Assembly (NCBI GenBank): GCA_022511225.1
Contig: JAFLRZ010000014.1
Coordinates: 1-50,408 of the forward strand
Source of the DNA: Eubacterium sp.
GTDB taxonomy: Bacteria; Bacillota; Clostridia; Oscillospirales; Acutalibacteraceae
Length of the DNA stretch: 50,408 nt
Reading direction: 5' to 3'
Numbering within the stretch: the stretch's first letter is position 1; every line of letters starts with the position of its first letter. A program made the translations under genes and the position numbers. Shown piece after piece: positions 33,941 to 42,341 of the stretch. A model generated the notes under the pieces. The model had not been told where the DNA came from and did not search any database. It saw only the letters and a program-made list of their open reading frames with translations.

Positions 33941-33952
33941 CTCAACACGCAA

Positions 33953-33980
33953 AAAAAGGATGACTTTCGTCATCCTTTTT
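33953..33980 (-). terminator. Terminator of the hydrogenase operon
   Basis: Stem AAAAAGGATGAC / GTCATCCTTTTT with TTTC loop. The minus strand continues into a T run, 15 bases after the hydA stop. Confidence 0.9.
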
Positions 33981-33995
33981 ATAAGTTTATCAGGT

Positions 33996-35744
33996 TTAAT
34001 TCTTATACTTTTCACGAGGAGTATAAGAAGTGTGAAGATCATGGTGAGCCTTGTGACCTCCAAAGCCGTCATACCACTCTTCATAAATCTTCTTAATCAT
34101 TGGTGATTCGTGTGACATACGAAGCTCCATAGCCTTATCCTGATCATAAAGAGCCTTTGCACGAATTGCCTTAAGATCAACAGTATCGCGAACATACTGT
34201 GGCTGAATCGGCTGACCGCCGCCGTTTACACAACCACCGGGGCAACCCATAATCTCAATAAATGTCCATCCGTCAGGATTTCCTGCCTTGAGCTTATCCA
34301 TTACAACCTTTGCAGCAGCAGCGCCTGATGCAACTGCAACCTTAATATCTGTACCGCCGAGATTTACAGTAGCCTGCTTAAGACCCATTGTACCTCTTAC
34401 TTCATTAAGCTCAAGAGGCTCTGTAGCACCGTTAAGCCAAGCATTTGCAGTTCTTACTGCAGCCTCCATAACACCGCCTGTAGCACCGAAGATAACTGCA
34501 GCACCGGTGTCATCGCCAAGAGGATTGTCAAATTCCTCTTCAGGAAGTGAAGCAAAGTTAAGTCCAAGTCTGTCAAACATCTTTGCAGCCTCTCTTGTTG
34601 TAAGAGCAATATCAACGTCAGGAACACCTGCGGCTGACTGATCATCTCTGCCAATTTCAAACTTCTTAGCAGTACAAGGCATAATTGATACAACAACGAT
34701 GTTCTTAGGATCAAGACCCATCTTTTCAGCATAATATGTCTTTATAACAGCACCTGTCATCTGCTGAGGTGACTTACAGCTTGAAAGGTGAGCAAGAAGC
34801 TCAGGATAATAGAACTCACAGAACTTAACCCAACCCGGTGAGCATGAAGTAATCATCGGAAGAGTACCGTTATTCTTAATTCTCTCAACAAGCTCGTTTG
34901 CTTCCTCAATGATTGTAAGGTCAGCACCGAAGTCTGTGTCAAATACCTTGTCAAAGCCGATTCTGCGAAGAGCAGCAACCATTTTGCCCTCAACGTTTGT
35001 GCCGATAGGCATACCAAAGCATTCACCGATTGTTGCACGGATTGATGGTGCAGTCTGAACTACAACGTACTTGTCAGGGTCAGCAATAGCATCCCATACT
35101 TTCTGAGTATCGTCACGCTCTGTAAGTGCACCGGTAGGGCAAACTACTGTACACTGACCGCAGGAAATACAAGGAGTGCTGTTGAGCGGAAGGTTGAACG
35201 GCTGACCGATAGAAGTATCCATACCTCTGTCATTTGCGCCGATAACACTTACGTACTGATTTTCGCAAGTAGCAACACATCTTCTGCAAAGAATACATTT
35301 GTTGTTATCTCTTACAAGGTGAGGGGTGCTTAAGTCTTTCTCATAAACCGGCTTTTCACCCTCAAACTGTGAATCATCAACACCGTAGTCACGGCAAAGT
35401 TTCTGAAGCTCGCAGTTTGTTGAACGAGGACATGAAAGACATTTTTTATCGTGAACAGAAAGTATAAGTTCAAGAGTAGTCTTTCTGTATTTCTGGATTT
35501 TCTCAGTGTTAGTAAGAACCTCCATACCCTCAGATACAGGATATACACAAGACGTTACAATTCTGAAGCCTCTGCCTTCATTTGCCTCAACTATACAAAT
35601 ACGGCAGGCACCAATCTCGTTAATATCCTTCATAAAGCATAATGTAGGAATTTCAATACCTGTTTTTCTGGCAGCATCTAAAATAGTAGAGCCTTTTTCA
35701 ACAGTAACAGGAATGCCGTTAATTTTAAGATTTACCATTTCCAT
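33996..35744 (-). CDS. hydA: [FeFe]-hydrogenase catalytic subunit, group A (HydA of HydABC)
   Basis: Catalytic subunit of the NADH-linked, probably electron-bifurcating [FeFe]-hydrogenase. 582 residues. N-terminal [2Fe-2S] domain with Cys36, 47, 50 and 66. His98/Cys102/Cys105/Cys111 hold a [4Fe-4S] cluster. Two further [4Fe-4S] sites are CILCRRCVATC (150-160) and CISCGQCTVVC (192-202). H-cluster motifs are TSCSPGW (299-305), MPCTAKK (355-361) and GCPGGCVNGGGQP (near 500). The small-subunit domain is fused at the C-terminus. ATG 35744 has AGGAG ten bases upstream. It is the last gene of the operon, after hydB. Maturases HydEFG are not in the window. Confidence 0.96.
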   Translation of the reverse strand: MEMVNLKINGIPVTVEKGSTILDAARKTGIEIPTLCFMKDINEIGACRICIVEANEGRGFRIVTSCVYPVSEGMEVLTNTEKIQKYRKTTLELILSVHDKKCLSCPRSTNCELQKLCRDYGVDDSQFEGEKPVYEKDLSTPHLVRDNNKCILCRRCVATCENQYVSVIGANDRGMDTSIGQPFNLPLNSTPCISCGQCTVVCPTGALTERDDTQKVWDAIADPDKYVVVQTAPSIRATIGECFGMPIGTNVEGKMVAALRRIGFDKVFDTDFGADLTIIEEANELVERIKNNGTLPMITSCSPGWVKFCEFYYPELLAHLSSCKSPQQMTGAVIKTYYAEKMGLDPKNIVVVSIMPCTAKKFEIGRDDQSAAGVPDVDIALTTREAAKMFDRLGLNFASLPEEEFDNPLGDDTGAAVIFGATGGVMEAAVRTANAWLNGATEPLELNEVRGTMGLKQATVNLGGTDIKVAVASGAAAAKVVMDKLKAGNPDGWTFIEIMGCPGGCVNGGGQPIQPQYVRDTVDLKAIRAKALYDQDKAMELRMSHESPMIKKIYEEWYDGFGGHKAHHDLHTSYTPREKYKN

Positions 35745-35762
35745 TTTTTTCAGGCTCCTTTC

Positions 35763-37586
35763 TTATTGTTTTGAAATTGCTTTGAACTTACAATTTGTCA
35801 TACAAGCACCGCACTTAACGCACTTGTCAGGGATAATTTCGTATGACGGAAGCTTGTGACCGGGTGCAGTGTAATCTGTTTTAACGATTGTATCTACAGG
35901 GCAGTTTCTTGCGCACATACCGCAACCGATACATTTTTCCTTGTCAATAGTATATGTAAGAAGGTCTTTACATACACCTGCAGGGCATTTTTTATCCTTT
36001 ACGTGTGCAATATACTCGTCCTTAAAGAACTTGAGAGTTGCAAGAACAGGGTTCGGTGCAGTCTGACCAAGACCGCAAGCTGAATTTGACTTGATGTAGT
36101 AGCAAAGCTCTTCAAGCTTGTCAAGGTCTTCCATTGTTGCCTTACCTGATGTAATTTTATCAAGCATTTCAAGAAGTCTCTTTGTACCAACACGGCATGG
36201 TGTACATTTACCGCAGGATTCATCAACTGTAAAATCAAGGAAGAACTTAGCAATATCAACCATACAGGTGTCTTCGTCCATAACGATAAGACCACCTGAA
36301 CCCATCATACAGCCAATTGCTGTAAGGTTGTCATAGTCAATCTCTGTATCAATAAGAGAAGCAGGAATACATCCGCCTGAAGGTCCACCTGTTTGAGCAG
36401 CCTTGAACTTCTTTCCGTTTGGAATGCCTCCGCCGATATCATAGATGATTTCTCTGAGTGTTGTTCCCATAGGAACCTCAACAAGTCCTGTATGCTCGAT
36501 CTTACCGCCGAGAGCAAATACCTTTGTACCCTTAGATCTTTCAGTGCCCATTGATGCAAACCAGTCTGCACCCTTAAGAAGTATCTGAGGAATGTTAGCA
36601 AATGTTTCAACATTGTTTTCAACAGTTGGCTTGCCGAAAAGTCCTTTAACAGCAGGGAATGGCGGACGTGGACGAGGCTCACCTCTGTTACCCTCGATTG
36701 AGGTCATAAGAGCTGTTTCCTCACCGCAAACGAATGCACCTGCACCAAGACGGATTTCAAGATCGAAGTCAAATCCTGAACCAAAAATATCTTTGCCAAG
36801 AAGACCGTATTCACGAGCTTGATCGATAGCTTTCTGAAGTCTTGCAACAGCAATTGGATATTCAGCACGAACGTATACAAAACCCTTTGTTGCGCCGACA
36901 GCATATCCGCAGATAGCCATAGCTTCAATAACGCAGTGCGGATCACCTTCAAGAACCGAACGATCCATAAATGCACCTGGGTCGCCCTCGTCGGCATTAC
37001 ATACAACGTATTTCTGATCTGCCTTATTAGGTGCGCAAAGTGACCATTTAAATCCTGTCGGGAAACCACCGCCGCCGCGGCCTCTGAGTCCTGAGTCAGT
37101 TACGCATTTGATAACATCTTCAGGTGTCATTTCGGTAAGAACCTTACCAAGTGCCTCATAACCGTCAACAGCAATGTATTCATCAATGTTTTCAGGGTCA
37201 ATAACACCGCAGTTACGAAGTGCTACACGGTGCTGAGCCCTGTAGAAGTCTGTATCATTAAGTGAAACCTTGCCGTCAACAAGCTGCTCCTTTGGTGCGC
37301 TTGACTCATCATAAACAAGGCGTTCAACGATACGACCCTTAAGAAGATGCTCTTCAACAATCTCCTTTACATCCTCCGGCTGTACCTGACTGTAAAATGT
37401 TCCCTCAGGATAAACGATTACAACAGGACCAAGTGCGCAAAGACCGAAACAACCTGTCTGAACAAGCTTAATTTCATTTGCAAGTCCGTATGCATCAATG
37501 TGCTCTTTAAAAGCTTCCTGAATAGCTTTACTTCCTGAAGAAGTACAGCCTGTACCGCCACAGATAAGAACTTGTGAACGAATCAT
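35763..37586 (-). CDS. hydB: Hydrogenase NADH-oxidising subunit HydB (NuoF-like)
   Basis: Flavin subunit that takes electrons from or to NADH in HydABC. 607 residues in four parts: thioredoxin-like [2Fe-2S] domain (1-90, CGGTGCTSSGS, QTGCFGLC); NuoF core with GRGGGGFPTGFKW (FMN and NADH) and CGEETALMTSIEG; the SCGKCTPCRVGTKR [4Fe-4S] site; and a C-terminal two-cluster ferredoxin domain (CIGCGMCARNC, CVKCGACMTNC). This is the layout of bifurcating HydB proteins. GGAGG seven bases before ATG; 18 bases from hydA. Confidence 0.96.
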   Translation of the reverse strand: MIRSQVLICGGTGCTSSGSKAIQEAFKEHIDAYGLANEIKLVQTGCFGLCALGPVVIVYPEGTFYSQVQPEDVKEIVEEHLLKGRIVERLVYDESSAPKEQLVDGKVSLNDTDFYRAQHRVALRNCGVIDPENIDEYIAVDGYEALGKVLTEMTPEDVIKCVTDSGLRGRGGGGFPTGFKWSLCAPNKADQKYVVCNADEGDPGAFMDRSVLEGDPHCVIEAMAICGYAVGATKGFVYVRAEYPIAVARLQKAIDQAREYGLLGKDIFGSGFDFDLEIRLGAGAFVCGEETALMTSIEGNRGEPRPRPPFPAVKGLFGKPTVENNVETFANIPQILLKGADWFASMGTERSKGTKVFALGGKIEHTGLVEVPMGTTLREIIYDIGGGIPNGKKFKAAQTGGPSGGCIPASLIDTEIDYDNLTAIGCMMGSGGLIVMDEDTCMVDIAKFFLDFTVDESCGKCTPCRVGTKRLLEMLDKITSGKATMEDLDKLEELCYYIKSNSACGLGQTAPNPVLATLKFFKDEYIAHVKDKKCPAGVCKDLLTYTIDKEKCIGCGMCARNCPVDTIVKTDYTAPGHKLPSYEIIPDKCVKCGACMTNCKFKAISKQ

Positions 37587-37604
37587 AACTTTACCTCCAT
37601 ATTA

Positions 37605-37976
37605 TTATAACTCATCAGTTGAAACTGTATACTCTGTAAGAACCTTGCCCCCCTGGAGGTGGCTTTCAGCTACCTCTCTTGCCTTTTCGGCAGTCATCTT
37701 AACGTAAGTAACCTTTTCTTTGCCTGCCTCGAAAACTTCAACAACGGGCTCATACTGGCAGATTCCAATGCAACCGGTCTGTGAAACAGTAACCTTCTCT
37801 GAAAGACCAAGGTTATTAACCTCTTCAACAAATGCATTGAGAACGGGACGAGCACCTGCCGCAATTCCGCATGTTGCCATACCGACTACAACACGAATGT
37901 CGCCCGAGCCTTCGCGAAGAATAACTCTGTCCTTCATTTTTTCCTTGATTGCTTGGAGTTCAGCTAATGATTTCAT
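37605..37976 (-). CDS. Thioredoxin-like [2Fe-2S] ferredoxin of hydrogenase operon
   Basis: A 123-residue protein made of one thioredoxin-like [2Fe-2S] domain: Cys near residue 36 (MATCGIAAG) and TGCIGICQYEP near 69-73 keep part of the four-Cys ligand set. It resembles the N-terminal domain of HydB next door and the C-terminal part of NuoE. Small ferredoxins of this kind are common in clostridial hyd operons; they may shuttle electrons to HydB. The first half has one Cys fewer than the canonical CxxxxC pair, so cluster binding should be tested. Confidence 0.82.
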   Translation of the reverse strand: MKSLAELQAIKEKMKDRVILREGSGDIRVVVGMATCGIAAGARPVLNAFVEEVNNLGLSEKVTVSQTGCIGICQYEPVVEVFEAGKEKVTYVKMTAEKAREVAESHLQGGKVLTEYTVSTDEL

Positions 37977-38015
37977 AACTTCTCTTCCTTCCTAATTTTC
38001 TATAAAAAATATTAT

Positions 38016-38570
38016 TTATAAACTGAAAATTTCATATTGCTCAAGCAAATATTCCTCAGTCCATTTTATAACCTCATAGCTGTTAAGCGGAACATCACCG
38101 AGAACTTCTCTGAGCTGCCTTGTATCAAGCTCTACCTTAGCATCTTCATTATTGTGGCAGAAATAAAAGTCTGTATCGGGATGACCCTGAATTAATGTTG
38201 TTATAGAAGAAACAACGTCACCTAACGGTGTGAAATCAAGATGATTTTTGAAAAAAACTGCCGTAACACGTGTGCCGTGAGAGTCAGGGGATTCTTCAGC
38301 TGTTTTCGACTCAACGCTAAGACTTCCTCCCGTTTGCTCTGCCGCAAGCTTCAAAAGGGGAACACCAAGACCGACCTTTCTTGTCGTTCTCGTTGTGTAA
38401 AACGGATCTGTTACCGCATTAACAACCTCCTGTGTCATACCACATCCGTCATCCTTTATTGTAAGAGTAAGGTTATCTCCCTTTTCATCAATAAGAATTT
38501 CGGTTAAGCTTGCACCTGCTTTAACTGAATTTTCTGCAACGTCAAGAATGTTGAGCGACAGTTCTTTCAT
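38016..38570 (-). CDS. GHKL ATPase (histidine-kinase-like) in hydrogenase operon
   Basis: A 184-residue protein with a HATPase_c domain and no sensor or dimerisation histidine domain. N-box LDVAENSVKAGA (residues 9-20), G1 box DDGCGM (39-44) and a G2 loop VGLGVPLLK (67-75) are intact. The C-terminal 75 residues match no domain known to me. It may bind ATP as an anti-sigma-like switch or a kinase for a partner. Placed between the PHP gene and the [2Fe-2S] ferredoxin, with an AAGGTG site. Confidence 0.82.
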   Translation of the reverse strand: MKELSLNILDVAENSVKAGASLTEILIDEKGDNLTLTIKDDGCGMTQEVVNAVTDPFYTTRTTRKVGLGVPLLKLAAEQTGGSLSVESKTAEESPDSHGTRVTAVFFKNHLDFTPLGDVVSSITTLIQGHPDTDFYFCHNNEDAKVELDTRQLREVLGDVPLNSYEVIKWTEEYLLEQYEIFSL

Positions 38571-38591
38571 TTATATTCACCTTAATACAGT

Positions 38592-39317
38592 TCACCTTAA
38601 CAGTTTAAACAAATTACTTCTGACAAGAGCACTGCTGTACGGCTCATCGTCAATATCAAAATAGTTTTCTTTATCACGCATATCCGTAAGATAATGCGCA
38701 TCGGAGCTTATTATAACTTTCTTATCCTCCAAGTGATACTTTTTAACGTATTCATCTACCTTTTCCTTTTGGTTGATTTCTATAACATCAAAGCTTGGAG
38801 TTTCAGGAAAAGTTCCGAGAACGGAAATAATTCCGTTTGACTGACGGTCAATATGCGCCGGATAGGATATGCCACCAAAGCTTTTCACAAGCTCGGGCAC
38901 TTCTTCAAGCGAAACAGTTGTCGCATTTGGAAGAAGATATTTTTCCTCCCCGATTATATTGTCCTCACCGTCAAGAATATATTGATTACCGAAAATATCA
39001 GTTCGGTTTTCAATTTTTATTCGCCTTTTATCAATTTCACTGTCAAACGCCATAGCATTTTCAAGCTCTTCAAACAGGCAGACGACGTGTATATCTTCCG
39101 CCGTTGTAAGCTCCATACCTGCAATGGGTATTATGCCGTAGCGTCTTGCTGCTTCGTAAAAAGCAGGGCAGTTTTTGCAGGTGTTATGGTCAGTAAGAGC
39201 AATAATATTCAGCCCGCAAAGTGATGCCATTCCTGCAATATTATTCGGCGTATTGTCATCATCACCACATGGCGAAAGACAAGAGTGAAGATGAAAATCG
39301 TAGTAATATCTGTTCAT
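38592..39317 (-). CDS. PHP-domain metal-dependent phosphoesterase in hydrogenase operon
   Basis: A 241-residue PHP protein: FHLHSCLSPCG (residues 8-18), ALTDHNT, GMELTT, YPAHIDR and SSDAHY give the full set of metal ligands. PHP enzymes cleave phosphoesters of nucleotides and small molecules. Its ATG overlaps the stop of the DRTGG gene by one base (TGATG), so expression is coupled. The constant linkage to hydrogenase signalling genes suggests a nucleotide or phosphoprotein substrate in redox signalling; that is inference. Confidence 0.87.
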   Translation of the reverse strand: MNRYYYDFHLHSCLSPCGDDDNTPNNIAGMASLCGLNIIALTDHNTCKNCPAFYEAARRYGIIPIAGMELTTAEDIHVVCLFEELENAMAFDSEIDKRRIKIENRTDIFGNQYILDGEDNIIGEEKYLLPNATTVSLEEVPELVKSFGGISYPAHIDRQSNGIISVLGTFPETPSFDVIEINQKEKVDEYVKKYHLEDKKVIISSDAHYLTDMRDKENYFDIDDEPYSSALVRSNLFKLLR

Positions 39318-39643
39318 CAGACTTTACCGATAAGCAGGCTTGCCGTTTCATAAGAGGGGAGCTTTGAGGAAAGAACGTTTATTCCTTTTTGAATAGCCGT
39401 GTTTTTAAGCTCTTCATCAAGGCTTACTCCCTCGGCAAGAATAACACACGCAACGTCAGAGAGGGAAGCCACGGCAATAACGTTTACGTTTGACATAATC
39501 GTTATCCACGCATTATCAGCGTTTGCTCTACCCATAACCCAGCTAAGCAAATCTCCGATGTATGCACCGCTTACCTCGTGCTCTCCGTCAGGAATACAGA
39601 TTTCTTCAAAACCACAGGAGCTGCACAATTCATTAACTGTCAT
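39317..39643 (-). CDS. DRTGG-domain protein 2 of hydrogenase operon
   Basis: A 108-residue stand-alone DRTGG domain (GAYIGDLLSWVMG, ITIMSNVNVIAVASLSDVACVILAEG). DRTGG domains also occur in phosphotransacetylases and next to CBS domains and probably bind a small ligand. The start is taken at 39643, where AAAGGAG lies seven bases upstream; an ATG at 39673 would place that site inside the gene. It overlaps the sensory hydrogenase gene by 11 bases. A paralogue is at 41337. Confidence 0.82.
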   Translation of the reverse strand: MTVNELCSSCGFEEICIPDGEHEVSGAYIGDLLSWVMGRANADNAWITIMSNVNVIAVASLSDVACVILAEGVSLDEELKNTAIQKGINVLSSKLPSYETASLLIGKV

Positions 39644-40904
39644 TGTCAGTCTCCTTTCTTCTTGACCTCTCATTCATAATAAGACAGCCGTCAAAATTTA
39701 ATTTATTCTTAACGATATCTTCTGCATAGGCTCTGCAGCTCGGAGCACCGCAGGCACCGCAATCGATACCGGGAAGATTGTTCTTAATTTTTTGGATATC
39801 AGCCATCATTCTCATTGACTGCGCCATACTGTCGCTGAGCCGCGTTATAGGTTGATATTCAGGAAGCTCGTTAAACAGATAAGATTCCGGAATGTAGTTA
39901 TCATTACCAATGAAATTCTGTGAAACCGGAAGATATCGTCTTAGCGATTGTAATCGAGCCTTTGCAACAAACGGATTTTCCATAGCCATAACACCGCCAA
40001 CGCAACCGCCGGGGCAGGCATTAAGCTCTATGAATTCAAGCTGAGGTATATTTCCGTTTTCAATTTGATCAAGAACACGGATAATATTGTCAATACCGTC
40101 TGCAGCAAGATAGTTTTCATTGAATATGGCTGTTGCTTCTCCGCCAGAGCTTGCCCAGCCGATACCGATAATACCTGATTCGCAAAGTGCCTTAATATCA
40201 TTGTCCTGCGACATTTCGCTTATAAGCATAAAGTATATGTCGCTTATCGAAACAACCTCGTCAACCTCGCTTTTGTAATCAGCAAAGCCGTTTTTAACGT
40301 AGCTTACTTTAGCAGGGCAGGGGGATATAAAGCAAATTCCTATATCCTCAGCTTTTAGCTCAGGATTCTCTTTAAGTGCCTTTTCTCTTGCAAGCCTTGC
40401 CGCAACCTCCATTGGAGGAAGCATATGCAAAATGTTGTCGTTAAGTGACGGGAAACGTAACCCTATAAGCCTTACAACAACAGGACAAGCTGAACTTATT
40501 ATCGGCTTTTTTATTCCATCGGTTTTAAGATAAAGTCTTGTGTATGCGGAAACAAGCTCTGCAGCCTTTGAGACCTCAAATACTTCATCAAAGCCGATTC
40601 TGATAAGTCCGTCAAGAACGTAATCAACGTCGTCAAGATTATCAAACTGACCGTAAAGTGTCGGTGCAGGAAGCGCAATCTTATACTTAAAACGCTTCAT
40701 ATTTTCAAGCTTTGAGAAAACTGCTTTCTTTGCATTGTGAGGGCAAAGACGTATGCACTCTCCGCAGTCGATACATCTCGTCTGGTTAATTGCCGCGTGA
40801 CCGTCTTTAATTCTGATTGCTTCAGTGGGGCAGTGCTTCAGGCAGGTTGTGCAGCCTGTGCATTTGCTCGCATCAAGCAAAACGGAATGTTCATATGTAT
40901 GCAT
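39633..40904 (-). CDS. Atypical, probably sensory [FeFe]-hydrogenase (HydS-like, group D style)
   Basis: A 423-residue protein. N-terminal two-cluster ferredoxin domain (CTGCTTCLKHC, CIDCGECIRLC, residues 15-54), H-cluster domain, and a C-terminal FeS domain (Cys382, 385, 390, 407; CGACGAPSC). The three H-cluster motifs differ from catalytic enzymes: SSACPVV (137-143) instead of TSC(C/S)PGW, SPCPAKV (194-200) instead of MPCTAKK, and ACPGGCVGGVM instead of GCPGGCVNGGGQP. In studied HydS proteins the proton-transfer Cys is likewise replaced by Ala and activity is low, fitting an H2 or redox sensor. No PAS domain. It sits amid GHKL and DRTGG genes. Confidence 0.85.
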   Translation of the reverse strand: MHTYEHSVLLDASKCTGCTTCLKHCPTEAIRIKDGHAAINQTRCIDCGECIRLCPHNAKKAVFSKLENMKRFKYKIALPAPTLYGQFDNLDDVDYVLDGLIRIGFDEVFEVSKAAELVSAYTRLYLKTDGIKKPIISSACPVVVRLIGLRFPSLNDNILHMLPPMEVAARLAREKALKENPELKAEDIGICFISPCPAKVSYVKNGFADYKSEVDEVVSISDIYFMLISEMSQDNDIKALCESGIIGIGWASSGGEATAIFNENYLAADGIDNIIRVLDQIENGNIPQLEFIELNACPGGCVGGVMAMENPFVAKARLQSLRRYLPVSQNFIGNDNYIPESYLFNELPEYQPITRLSDSMAQSMRMMADIQKIKNNLPGIDCGACGAPSCRAYAEDIVKNKLNFDGCLIMNERSRRKETDNDS

Positions 40905-40917
40905 ATTATCACACTAC

Positions 40918-41340
40918 TTAAATGTTAACTCTCATTGTCACCGTTGTTCCTACCCCTACGGTAGAATCAATTTTCATTGAATCGGTGTAGCGTTTCATAT
41001 TTGGCAAACCCATTCCTGCGCCGAAGCCCAGTGAACGCGTATCGTCAGAAGCGGTAGAATAACCCTCCTGCATTGCCTGCTCAATATTTTTGATACCGGG
41101 ACCGCTGTCTGCAAGAATCATTTCTATATAATCTTCACAAACCTTCACGTCAACAGTTCCTCCGTTAGCGTGAATTACCATATTAATTTCTCCCTCATAC
41201 ATAGCGATTGAAACGCGTCTGATTATTTCAGGGGAAATACCAAGTTGCCGTAAATCCTTTTTGATTTGTACTGATGCCTGACCTGCCGAGGTGAAGTCCT
41301 CGCCGTCAACATCAAAATGAAAAATAAGTTCTTCGCTCAA
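40918..41340 (-). CDS. RsbW/RsbT-like anti-sigma-type ATPase in hydrogenase operon
   Basis: A 140-residue GHKL ATPase without other domains: YEGEINMVIHANGG (N-box), LADSGPGI (G1) and GFGAGMGLPNMKRYTDS (G2). This is the size and layout of serine-kinase/anti-sigma proteins such as RsbT and RsbW. TTG start at 41340 overlaps the DRTGG stop (TTGA) after AGGTGA. Together with the neighbouring DRTGG protein and sensory hydrogenase it could pass on a redox signal by binding a partner. Confidence 0.84.
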   Translation of the reverse strand: MSEELIFHFDVDGEDFTSAGQASVQIKKDLRQLGISPEIIRRVSIAMYEGEINMVIHANGGTVDVKVCEDYIEMILADSGPGIKNIEQAMQEGYSTASDDTRSLGFGAGMGLPNMKRYTDSMKIDSTVGVGTTVTMRVNI

Positions 41341-41690
41341 GATTTCACCTTATTACCTGCAAGGCCGTTTGAATAAATTATACCGCAAGCCTCATAAAGA
41401 CGCTTGTCAGTGCACATAACAACAATTCCGTTGTCCCTTGCAAGAGTAACCATTTCCTCTGTCGGAGTTTTTGAGCGAACAAAAACAACACAAACCATAT
41501 CCATCATTACGGCAGTTCGGATAACTTGTGGATTTATGAGTCCGGTAAGCAGTACAGCCTGATCCTTAACGTATGCTAAAACGTCGCTCATCAAATCGCA
41601 GCCGCAAGCAGAGTAAACCTCACGACCGAGATTTTCTTCGCAACATACTATGTTAGCATCAAGCAATTCCTTCATCTCGTTGATTTTCAT
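41337..41690 (-). CDS. DRTGG-domain protein 1 of hydrogenase operon
   Basis: A 117-residue stand-alone DRTGG domain: GCDLMSDVLAYVKDQAVLLTG and VIRTAVMMDMVCVVFVRS match the fold's first helix and core strands. The sequence differs clearly from the paralogue at 39317, so the two probably bind different partners or form a heterodimer. AAAGGAC before the ATG. Its end overlaps the RsbW-like gene. Confidence 0.82.
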   Translation of the reverse strand: MKINEMKELLDANIVCCEENLGREVYSACGCDLMSDVLAYVKDQAVLLTGLINPQVIRTAVMMDMVCVVFVRSKTPTEEMVTLARDNGIVVMCTDKRLYEACGIIYSNGLAGNKVKS

Positions 41691-41734
41691 AAAAATAAGT
41701 CCTTTGTGAATTTAAGTTGGCGATAGCTGAAAAA

Positions 41735-42232
41735 TCAATCGTTGTATTTAGCAAGAATACCGGGAATATCATCGGCTGTAAGCTTGCCGTACACTTCATC
41801 ATTAACGGTTAAAACAGGACCAAGACCGCAAGCACCTATGCAGCGGCATGCTTCCAGTGAGAATTTTCCGTCAGGAGTGCATTCATCAATTCCAATACCC
41901 AATTTTTCTGAAAGAGCGTCTAAAAGACTCTGGGAGCCCTTTACGTAGCAGGCAGTACCCATACATACAGATATATTATACTTTCCTTTTGGTGTTAATG
42001 AAAATTGAGCATAAAAGGTAGCAACTCCGTAAATCTTTTCAAGCGGAACGTTCATACCTTCAGCAATCATTTTCTGCACTTCAATCGGAAGATAACCGTA
42101 AATATCCTGAGCCTCCTGCATAACTGCCATAACACGGCTCTTATCGTGCTTGTTAGCATCAATGATTTCCTTCAACTTCTGCTCCTGTTCGGGCGTACCG
42201 TTAAAAGGTAAACTGCTGATTTTTTTCTTCAT
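41735..42232 (-). CDS. hydC: Hydrogenase [2Fe-2S] subunit HydC (NuoE-like)
   Basis: The NuoE-type subunit of HydABC, joining HydA and HydB. 165 residues: N-terminal helical bundle (AQDIYGYLPIEVQK, GVATFYAQF) and thioredoxin-like [2Fe-2S] domain with Cys90, Cys95, Cys131 and Cys135 (CMGTACYVKG, CRCIGACGLGP). The start at 42232 has GAGAGGAG eight bases upstream; an in-frame ATG at 42280 is not supported by a site and adds only a repeated MIIKL sequence that comes from the promoter region. First gene of the operon, while hydB and hydA are last, with six genes of signalling type between. Confidence 0.95.
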   Translation of the reverse strand: MKKKISSLPFNGTPEQEQKLKEIIDANKHDKSRVMAVMQEAQDIYGYLPIEVQKMIAEGMNVPLEKIYGVATFYAQFSLTPKGKYNISVCMGTACYVKGSQSLLDALSEKLGIGIDECTPDGKFSLEACRCIGACGLGPVLTVNDEVYGKLTADDIPGILAKYND

Positions 42233-42311
42233 AGAAAAAACTCCTCTCGTAAGTTTAATTATCATTAGTTTAATAATCAACTTATATTAACACATTTGCT
42301 TTTAAATGTGA
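42233..42311 (-). promoter_or_regulatory. Promoter/operator region of the hydrogenase operon
   Basis: Read on the minus strand it holds a possible promoter TTGATT-17-TAAACT, which is embedded in a 15-base tandem repeat (TGATTATTAAACTAA then TGATAATTAAACTTA). An inverted repeat CACATTT-GCTTTT-AAATGTG lies upstream (42291-42310). The palindrome and tandem repeat are likely binding sites for a redox regulator; neither is a clean Rex or Fnr consensus. Confidence 0.5.
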
Positions 42312-42341
42312 ATACCCAATTTTATGAAATTTGACATTTTT

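Noticed and set aside
42233-42280. N-terminal extension of HydC from ATG 42280
   Set aside because: The extra residues come from the promoter's tandem repeat; the GAGAGGAG site points to 42232, where family proteins start.
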